Assembly (NCBI GenBank): GCA_937926185.1
Contig: CALEYM010000536.1
Span: 1-10,119, forward strand
Source: an uncultured Bacteroidota bacterium
GTDB taxonomy: Bacteria; Bacteroidota; Bacteroidia; Chitinophagales; Saprospiraceae
Length of the DNA stretch: 10,119 nucleotides
Direction of reading: 5' to 3'
Both the position numbers and the translations under genes were made by a program. The notes beneath the pieces are model-generated. The model made no database searches. It had not been told where the DNA came from and saw only the letters and a program-made list of their open reading frames with translations. Of the stretch, positions 1 through 5,263 are shown piece after piece. Position 1 is the first letter of the stretch. Every line of letters begins with the position of its first letter.

Positions 1-380
1 CGGCGGGCTATATCGTGTCGCTTTAGCTGGTGGCTGCGGCTTTCGTCATGGGTATCAAGGGTATGGCCGTTCCCGCCTTCCTGTTCCTGTTCATTGCCGC
101 CCATGCCGTGGGTCAGGGCGCCGTGATTTGGGTATTCATTTCCGAAATTTTCCCCACCCACCTGCGGGCGAGCGGCCAGGCCTTCGGCAGTTCGGTGCAC
201 TGGGTGTTGGCAGCGGCCATTCCATCGCTGGTGCCCGTGTTGTTTGCCTCTATAGGCGCTGCGCCGGTTTTTGCCTTTTTTGCTTTTATGATGGCACTGC
301 AACTGTTGTTCGTGTGGCGTATGATGCCGGAAACGAGGGGAGTGCCGCTGGAGGAGTTGGAGAAACAGTTGACGCGGTAG
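1..380 (+). pseudogene. Sugar porter (MFS) transporter, 3' fragment with in-frame stop
   Basis: This is the C-terminal part of a sugar-porter family MFS permease, an inner-membrane sugar importer, probably by proton symport. The gene enters from the left edge. The frame reads AGYIVSL, then TAG at 24-26, then LVAAAFVMG and onward to the true end at 378-380. Family marks after the stop are GQGAVIWVFISEIFP (TM10), HWVLAAAIP (TM11), a final hydrophobic helix ending LLFVWRMM (TM12), and PETRG followed by LEELEKQL, the usual C-terminal signature. Residues before and after the TAG both fit TM9, so the stop interrupts one continuous gene. A single base change (for example TCG to TAG) would explain it. 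The remaining piece could restart at GTG 30 or ATG 48, but three helices would not make a transporter. It is either a decayed gene or a sequence error. Family assignment is firm; pseudogene status is less certain. Its substrate is unknown; the neighbouring GH32 enzyme suggests a hexose or fructose. Confidence 0.72.
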
Positions 381-407
381 ACGGTAGACGGTGGACGGTG
401 GACGGTA
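380..407. repeat. Heptamer tandem repeat (GACGGTR)x4
   Basis: Four head-to-tail heptamers read GACGGTA, GACGGTG, GACGGTG and GACGGTA, varying only at the last purine. A degenerate extra copy lies just upstream (371-379) inside the transporter's last codons, and the transporter stop codon TAG (378-380) is built from repeat sequence. The array ends 34 bases before the ATG of the receiver gene, so it is in the likely leader or promoter region of that gene. A change in copy number would alter spacing there without touching either reading frame. Confidence 0.85.
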
Positions 408-441
408 GAAGAGGGGTGATCTGTAATAAAAAACAGCTCAG

Positions 442-804
442 ATGATTAGACTTGCCATGGTAGAGGACGACCCCGATATTCTCGCTCAAACCCTCGCCTG
501 CTTCTCCGCCGAACCGGACTTCGACTGCGTGGGCGCATACGAATCTGCCGGGCGCCTGATCGCCAATATGGATCAGATACGCCCGGACGTGGTACTGTTG
601 AGCATCGGCCTGCCCGGGCAAGACGGCCTTTCCTGCCTGCGGCAACTCAAGCCGCTTTATCCGGCTGTACACTTTGTCCTGTATACGGCGCATGCCAGCT
701 ACCTGCATGAAGCCCGGGCTGCCGGCGCCTCGGCTTATATCGTCAAGCCGGAACTGCCCGCAGATTTGATCGCGGGGGTGCGGGAGGTGGTGCGCGGGGC
801 GTGA
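442..804 (+). CDS. Stand-alone receiver-domain protein lacking the phosphoacceptor Asp
   Basis: This 120-residue protein is a single CheY-like receiver domain, closest in style to the receivers of NarL/LuxR-type response regulators. The acidic pocket is present (E8, D9, D10), as are the conserved T82 and K102 (in YIVKPEL). The residue where the phosphorylated Asp is expected, in VVLLSIGLPG, is Ser54, encoded by AGC at 601-603. The protein stops at the domain end, with no HTH output domain and none encoded in the 86 bases downstream. It is likely cytoplasmic. By inference it either works as a phosphorylation-independent adaptor or decoy, or is a remnant of a full regulator. It lies 61 bases downstream of the transporter end on the same strand and converges on the lectin gene. 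No strong ribosome-binding site is visible, which is usual in Bacteroidota. Receiver identity is well supported; function is not. Confidence 0.85.
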   Translation: MIRLAMVEDDPDILAQTLACFSAEPDFDCVGAYESAGRLIANMDQIRPDVVLLSIGLPGQDGLSCLRQLKPLYPAVHFVLYTAHASYLHEARAAGASAYIVKPELPADLIAGVREVVRGA

Positions 805-890
805 CCTTTACATAATCCCTATGGAATGACACAGTGATAAGGCTTGGCATTGTATATGTTTTACAAACCGGGAATTGCTGGCACTCCGGC

Positions 891-1940
891 TCACAGTTTT
901 TTCCCGTCGCTGGTTTTGCTCGACCAAACGGGTTTGTTGGCGGCATTGTACATCATCAGTGCACCGTCGTTTTCGAGGGCCATGCGGACGGGTTTCCATT
1001 CGGCGGCGCCGTACTTGGCATCGTGGAATGCGTGTGTGCCCGTTGCCCATACGGCTCTGTTGTTGGGGTCGTACACCACCAGGTGCCCGTCGGTTTGCAT
1101 ATCCAACCGGCAACCGGAGCCGGTGGTGACCATACTGCACCAAACAAAGCGGTCGCTGCTCGTGTAGATACACAAATTGCCGTCGCTTTGCATTACGAGG
1201 TAGTGCGATTTGTCCGGGGAGTATAGCCGCTCGTTTTCCTTCAGGCTTTTACCCGGTGCGAGGGCGTTCAGGGTAGCGGCCGCGGAAGTCGGCGCCACAT
1301 TTAATGACCCGGTTCCGCAATACTTTTTGGTTGATTCCGTGCCCCAGGCCAGCGATACGGGTTTTGCCAGATCGGTTTGTTTGATGGTCCAGGTTTGCAC
1401 GGGGTTGTTTTTTCCGATTCCACCCACATTGGGGCAATTGATACATGTTCCATTCGTGATCTCCAGATTTTGTTTGGCAAATGTGGCGCCTTCGTTCCAG
1501 TCCAACCTGACGGTGACATTCCCATTATCATTCGAAATAAAAGTGGCCTTTGCACCTGCTTTGCTACCATTACAGGACAGCACGTTCATGGTGATTTTTT
1601 CGGTTCCGCAATACTTTTGGGTTGATTCCGTGCCCCAGGCCAGCGATACGGGTTTGGCCAGGTCGGTTTGTTTGATGGTCCAGGTTTGCACGGGGTTGTT
1701 TTTTCCGATTCCACCTACCGCGGGGCAATTGATACATATTCCATTCGTGATCTCCAGATTTTGTTTGGCAAATGTGGCGCCTTCGTTCCAGTCCAACCTA
1801 ACGGTGATATTCCCATTTTCCCCGGAAACAAACGTGGCCATGGCATTGGTTTGACTGCCTTTGCAAGACAGGGCATTTTGCGCAGCAGCTATCAGTGAGA
1901 AATTCAGCAGAAGCATCAGCGCGACTACAGACTTGTACAT
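891..1940 (-). CDS. Secreted protein: two tandem four-Cys domains plus bulb-type (B-type) lectin domain
   Basis: The start is set at ATG 1938-1940 because it gives a classical signal peptide (MYKSVVALMLLLNFSLIAAAQ, cut near residue 20). An in-frame ATG at 1998-2000 would add 20 hydrophilic residues in front of it. The mature protein of about 329 residues has two 97-residue repeats (about 24-120 and 121-217). Each contains Cys in the pattern LSC, CINC and KYCG, so two disulfides per unit are possible. I do not recognise this domain. Residues about 226-345 form a B-type mannose-binding lectin fold, seen from three motifs related to QxDxNxVxY: QSDGNLCIY (251-259), QTDGHLVVY (282-290) and ENDGALMMY (323-331). 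The first is nearly canonical and the others degenerate. It is probably periplasmic or extracellular, and no clear type IX sorting domain is seen at the C-terminus. It lies 211 bases downstream of the hybrid regulator on the same strand, so the regulator may control it (inference). Confidence 0.85.
   Translation of the reverse strand: MYKSVVALMLLLNFSLIAAAQNALSCKGSQTNAMATFVSGENGNITVRLDWNEGATFAKQNLEITNGICINCPAVGGIGKNNPVQTWTIKQTDLAKPVSLAWGTESTQKYCGTEKITMNVLSCNGSKAGAKATFISNDNGNVTVRLDWNEGATFAKQNLEITNGTCINCPNVGGIGKNNPVQTWTIKQTDLAKPVSLAWGTESTKKYCGTGSLNVAPTSAAATLNALAPGKSLKENERLYSPDKSHYLVMQSDGNLCIYTSSDRFVWCSMVTTGSGCRLDMQTDGHLVVYDPNNRAVWATGTHAFHDAKYGAAEWKPVRMALENDGALMMYNAANKPVWSSKTSDGKKL
1311..1877 (-). 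repeat. Tandem 291-bp intragenic duplication
   Basis: Copy 1311-1586 and copy 1602-1877 align at a constant offset of 291 bases (97 codons), inside the lectin gene. They share uninterrupted identical blocks of about 61 bases (encoding the WNEGATFAKQNLEITNG part) and about 52 bases (encoding the GIGKNNPVQTWTIKQTD part), including synonymous positions. The part encoding the first 22 or so residues of each unit is clearly more diverged. This points to a recent duplication or gene conversion limited to the core. Confidence 0.9.
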
Positions 1941-2036
1941 AGTGGGTAAATTTATAAAAGGATATTGCCTACTCTTTACTGGATTTTCAGCTGCCTCCAA
2001 TCACCCGGCGCCATAAACCTCCCGGGATGACAGGGC

Positions 2037-2066
2037 AAAAGTCACCCCAGCCCAAGTGACGTTTTC
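2037..2066 (-). terminator. Possible terminator hairpin downstream of the hybrid regulator
   Basis: GTCAC (2041-2045) and GTGAC (2056-2060) can pair around a 10-base loop. Flanking AAAA (2037-2040) and TTTT (2062-2065) can extend the stem across one bulged G. Read on the minus strand, the stem is followed by TTTTGCCC, about 90 bases past the regulator stop codon. The stem is short, so this could equally be an operator-like dyad in front of the lectin gene. The rest of 1941-2151 shows no gene. Confidence 0.3.
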
Positions 2067-2151
2067 CGTCAATCTTGTAGCAATTTCCGGCAAAATCAAG
2101 CGCAAGCGTCCTGAAATAGCCCCATCCGGATGCCCGAAGTGGTGTGGCGTT

Positions 2152-4959
2152 TTATACCTCCGACGGCAACTTCCCGAACCGCTGCCGGAAGGCCCGCGAG
2201 AAGGAGCGGGCATCTTCGTACCCCACCCGGTCGGCTACTTGCGCGACGGAATCGCAGGCGCGGTTTTCCAACAGGCGGCGGGCTTCCGTCAGCCGCACTT
2301 CCATCAGGTAATGCAGCGGCGTCAGGCCGGTCAGGCGTTTCAAGCGGCGCAGTAGATTGGATTCGCTCACGGCGAATACGCGGGAGAGCTCGGCAATGCT
2401 CAGCACGTCGCTGGAAAGATGCTGCCGGACGTACTGCTCGAAGGATTCGAGCCATTCGCGGTCGGGCTGCGACATAATAGGGCGAGGCGTTTCTTCAGCG
2501 GCGACTTCCTGTTGCCGGACGGCGTAATTTTTCAACAGGTTTCCGATGCGCGCGAGCAGTTCCTCTTCGTCGAAGGGCTTGTGCAGGTAATCGTCTACGC
2601 CGATGCGGAGGGCTTTCAGTTTGTCCTGTGCCTCCGCCCGCGCCGTAAGCATGATAACCGGAATATGCCGCGTGGCATCGTCAGACTTGAGTTTTTCGAG
2701 CAACTGGTAGCCGTCCATGACGGGCATCATGAGGTCGGAGAGGATAAGATCGGGGAATGATGAATGATGAATGATGGATGATGAATGTTTGCCGGCCGCA
2801 CCAATCATCGCTCTGCGTTCATCATTCATCATTAAATCCAGTGCTGCCTGCCCATTTTCAGCCGTCACGACGCAGTATTTTTCCTGCAAAACAGTGCGGA
2901 TGTAGTCTTGAAGTGCGAGGTTGTCCTCTACGACGAGAATGGTCGGTTTTGCTTTGCCGGAGGGCTCCGGCGCAGCCGGTAGTGGGTGGCCGGCGCTGCT
3001 GCCAACCGGAAGCACATCCTGGTCTTGTGGCGGGTCGGGCATCGCCGGCGCTCCGGTTTCTGCCGGGGCGACCGGGAATGTCACCTGAAAAGCCGAGCCT
3101 TTTCCGGGCGTACTGTCCACCTCGATGGCGCCGCCGAACAGCCGGGCATACTCGCGGCAGAGCGCCAGTCCGATACCCGTACCGCCCTCGGCGGGTTTTT
3201 CGGGCCGGGTGGTCTGGAAGTAGCGGTCGAACAGGTGGGGCAGGTCGTCGGGGTGGATGCCGGGGCCGTTGTCGGTCACGCGCAAGCGGAGCATGCCGCC
3301 TTCGAGCGCTACGGCGGCCTCGATGCGGCCGCCGTTGGGCGTGAACTTGAAGGCGTTGGCGAGCAGGTTGAACAGTATTTGGCGAAACTTTTCCTGATCG
3401 AGCAGGATCGCCGGCGTGTCGCCCGGAGGCAAAAGGACGGAGAAATGAATTTGTTTGCGCTCGGCCAGGGACTCGAACTGGGCCAGATAGGCGCCGGCAA
3501 AGGCCGGCAACCCGGTAGGCTTCGAGTGCAGTGCCATGTGCCCTTGTTCGAGTTTTCGCAGGTCGAGTATCTCGTTGACGATCTGCTCCAGTTGTTTGCC
3601 GCTCTGACGGGCCATTTGCAGCAGGTGCGCCTGCTTGGCGGTCAGATTACTGTCCTTCAGCAGGCTTTGTATGGGACCGAGCAGCAGGGTGAGCGGGGTG
3701 CGCAGTTCGTGGGATACGTTGGCGAAGAAGCGGGACTTGGCCGTGTCGAGGGATTTCAGTTGTTCGGCTTGTTCGCGGATGCGGGTGTTTTGTTCGGCAA
3801 GTACCCGTTTGCCTTGCCGTTGTTTGTGCAGACCCACAAGCAGGCCGATGATGAGCAGGCAAACCAGCCCGAAAATGATCGAGGTGTAGATGAGTTGTCT
3901 TTTTTTCAGGGCCAGTTCGAGGCGTTGCCGGTCTATTTCGTTTTGTTTTTTTTCATTATTGAGGCGCGCGTCTATCTCGATGATCCTGGCTTTACTGTCT
4001 TCCCGCAAGAGGTTCAACTCCTCCTGATTGCCCTTGTTCAGGTAAAAAAACGCCGAGTCCAATTGTCCCAGTTTCCGGAATAATTCGCTGCGAAAATGGT
4101 AAATGCTGCCGATGATCGCATGTTGTTTGTGGCCTCCGGCAATGGCCCGGTGGGCGAAGGCCAGGGTAGAGTCGTTGTACGTCAGCGCCAGCCGGGTATC
4201 GCCTTTTTGAAAATAAATGCGGGCAATGGCGCCGTACATGTAGCTACACCCCGTGTGATCTTCCAGTTTTCGGTAAAGCCCGACCGCCGCCAGGCTGTGC
4301 TGCAAACGCGCTTCCACTGCATCACGGGGCAAGAGCAGGTTCATCAACAGGTGGCCGATGGCTTCTTCCAGTTCCAGCCGAAACAGGGGCGCTGTGCGCA
4401 GCGCCTCCCGGGCAAAGTAGATCGCGGAGTCTTTGTCGCCGTACAGCCGTTGCCAGGAAGCCATTCGGACCGCGAAATACGGGTAAATGGAGTCGAGCGC
4501 ATGTCGGTCTATGTGCGTTTGGGCACGTTGCAGATGCTCCAGACTGTTCGCTTTCAGTCCAACTTCCTCGTACAAGAGCGCCAAAGCCAGGCAGGCCCTG
4601 GCTGAAACATCGGGGAGTGCCTGTTTCTCGCTTTGCTCGATTACCCGGAGTAATTTGCTTATCGCCAAATCGCCCTGCCGGTCTCGCTCCAGAGCGGTAG
4701 CCTCGGCCAGTTGAACGCGCAATCCGAAAGGAGAATCGGCCTGTTCGAGCAATTTCAACCCGTCCAGCAACTGCCGGGCCACGTACAACGCGCTGTCATT
4801 TTTAAAAGAATACAAATAGGCCTCTGCACGAGCCAAATCCCGCTCCATGCGCTTGTCCGGTGCAGCGCCGCTTTGGGCGTAAAGGCTAAGCGTACACGCC
4901 GCCAGCCACAAAGTTGCGCCGGCAATAAGGCCGCGGTGTTTTTTGAAAATACCGGTCAC
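2152..4959 (-). CDS. Hybrid two-component regulator: TPR sensor, histidine kinase, receiver, AraC-type DNA-binding domain
   Basis: This 935-residue one-protein signalling system senses a periplasmic signal and acts as a transcription factor. The order is: signal sequence (1-28; LAAC at 19-22 also resembles a lipobox); TPR-like helices (about 35-320, periplasmic); coiled coil (about 320-356); one membrane helix (about 357-377); HisKA with SHELRTPL and phospho-His417; ATPase with N535, DNGPGI (563-568) and GGTGIGL (592-598); a Pro-rich linker (about 631-671); receiver with E678, D679, phospho-Asp742, T772 and K794; and an AraC HTH (about 835-935). All catalytic residues are intact. The start is GTG at 4957-4959, with an in-frame stop just upstream (4966-4968); the next Met is at residue 38, after the signal sequence. 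The sensor is TPR-based, not the Y_Y_Y propeller type or sugar-binding type of Bacteroides HTCS proteins. The receiver carries an extra stretch of about 20-26 residues (about 710-735) encoded by a repeat element. It is divergent from the GH32 gene, a likely target (inference). Confidence 0.95.
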   Translation of the reverse strand: MTGIFKKHRGLIAGATLWLAACTLSLYAQSGAAPDKRMERDLARAEAYLYSFKNDSALYVARQLLDGLKLLEQADSPFGLRVQLAEATALERDRQGDLAISKLLRVIEQSEKQALPDVSARACLALALLYEEVGLKANSLEHLQRAQTHIDRHALDSIYPYFAVRMASWQRLYGDKDSAIYFAREALRTAPLFRLELEEAIGHLLMNLLLPRDAVEARLQHSLAAVGLYRKLEDHTGCSYMYGAIARIYFQKGDTRLALTYNDSTLAFAHRAIAGGHKQHAIIGSIYHFRSELFRKLGQLDSAFFYLNKGNQEELNLLREDSKARIIEIDARLNNEKKQNEIDRQRLELALKKRQLIYTSIIFGLVCLLIIGLLVGLHKQRQGKRVLAEQNTRIREQAEQLKSLDTAKSRFFANVSHELRTPLTLLLGPIQSLLKDSNLTAKQAHLLQMARQSGKQLEQIVNEILDLRKLEQGHMALHSKPTGLPAFAGAYLAQFESLAERKQIHFSVLLPPGDTPAILLDQEKFRQILFNLLANAFKFTPNGGRIEAAVALEGGMLRLRVTDNGPGIHPDDLPHLFDRYFQTTRPEKPAEGGTGIGLALCREYARLFGGAIEVDSTPGKGSAFQVTFPVAPAETGAPAMPDPPQDQDVLPVGSSAGHPLPAAPEPSGKAKPTILVVEDNLALQDYIRTVLQEKYCVVTAENGQAALDLMMNDERRAMIGAAGKHSSSIIHHSSFPDLILSDLMMPVMDGYQLLEKLKSDDATRHIPVIMLTARAEAQDKLKALRIGVDDYLHKPFDEEELLARIGNLLKNYAVRQQEVAAEETPRPIMSQPDREWLESFEQYVRQHLSSDVLSIAELSRVFAVSESNLLRRLKRLTGLTPLHYLMEVRLTEARRLLENRACDSVAQVADRVGYEDARSFSRAFRQRFGKLPSEV
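2756..2833. repeat. 78-bp heptamer-repeat / inverted-repeat element inside the regulator's receiver domain
   Basis: Four heptamers, AATGATG three times then GATGATG, run from 2756 to 2783. The first 16 bases (2756-2771) are matched by a perfect inverted copy at 2818-2833, leaving a 46-base spacer that contains a GCCGGC core and a further 6-bp inner stem (2777-2782 with 2804-2809). The element spans 26 codons, residues 710-735 of the regulator, between receiver helix 2 (ENGQAALDL) and strand 3 (PDLILSDLMMP). A normal receiver has only a few residues there. It is open in all 26 codons on the minus strand. Confidence 0.85.
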
Positions 4960-5097
4960 GATCGTTCAGATGTTGCTTCTGGATTATACTATACCAAGAC
5001 GGGGATGGGCCACAAGGTAGCCCTTTTCAGGCGGTTTCTCCGGCTTACCCGGCCCCATTACTTTTATTCAATAAACAGGCTACTTCATACGCCCGAT

Positions 5098-5132
5098 GCC
5101 CGGCTTCCTTCGGGCGAGCCTTATGCTCGTCC
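5098..5132. other. Two overlapping, mutually exclusive hairpins
   Basis: Stem one pairs GCCCG (5098-5102) with CGGGC (5111-5115) around an 8-base loop. Stem two pairs GGGCGAGC (5112-5119) with GCTCGTCC (5125-5132) around CTTAT, eight pairs with one G.U on the plus strand. The stems share bases 5112-5115, so only one can form at a time. Neither is followed by a T-run on either strand. They lie upstream of the GH32 promoter element and 139-173 bases upstream of the regulator's GTG. They could be a repetitive extragenic palindrome or part of a regulator leader. Confidence 0.45.
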
Positions 5133-5217
5133 TAAATGCCGGCGGCGGCTGGCAGGGCGCGAGACCAGAAACGATTTTCGCAGCACAATTTTCTAACCAG
5201 AACATACAAGGGTGCAG

Positions 5218-5225
5218 TAAATTTG
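5218..5225 (+). promoter_or_regulatory. Bacteroidota-type -7 element before the GH32 gene
   Basis: TAAATTTG matches the TAnnTTTG consensus exactly and ends 38 bases before the ATG. No TTTG is seen at the expected -33 distance, which would fit an activator-dependent promoter (inference), in keeping with the divergent AraC-type regulator. Confidence 0.45.
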
Positions 5226-5263
5226 CAACGCAGTATTTTTAACCCCAAATTCAAACCCTCTGT

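Larger units (their letters stand above)
4960..5263. other. Divergent intergenic region between the regulator and GH32 genes
   Basis: No coding region is credible in these 304 bases. It must hold the promoters for the regulator (minus) and the GH32 gene (plus). On the minus strand an AT-rich patch at about 4982-4996 (reading GGTATAGTATAATCC) is a possible promoter for the regulator but does not match the TAnnTTTG pattern. On the plus strand there is a TAnnTTTG element at 5218-5225. Two overlapping hairpins lie at 5098-5132. Any binding site of the AraC domain should also be here, but I could not pick out a convincing direct repeat. Confidence 0.6.

Noticed and set aside
24..380. TAG read as a sense codon in this organism
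   Set aside because: The same gene ends with TAG at the exact family C-terminus, and other genes here end normally with TGA or TAA. A mutation or sequence error is simpler.
380..407. Short CRISPR array
   Set aside because: Units are 7 bp, directly adjacent, with no spacers and no cas genes.
805..890. Bidirectional terminator between the convergent receiver and lectin genes
   Set aside because: I found no stem longer than 4 bp with a T-run in this gap.
1210..1854. Long plus-strand open frame opposite the lectin gene
   Set aside because: It is the antisense of the duplicated four-Cys domains. The minus strand has a signal peptide, a lectin fold and conserved motifs.
1941..2000. Upstream ATG (1998-2000) as the lectin start
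   Set aside because: It would put 20 hydrophilic residues before an otherwise ideal signal peptide that starts at 1940.
2986..4083. Plus-strand frame of 365 codons across the regulator
   Set aside because: It is antisense to the kinase core and sensor, with no recognisable domain.
4711..5196. Plus-strand frame reaching into the divergent intergenic region
   Set aside because: Its first half is antisense to the regulator's N-terminus. The rest covers hairpins and has no protein-like character.
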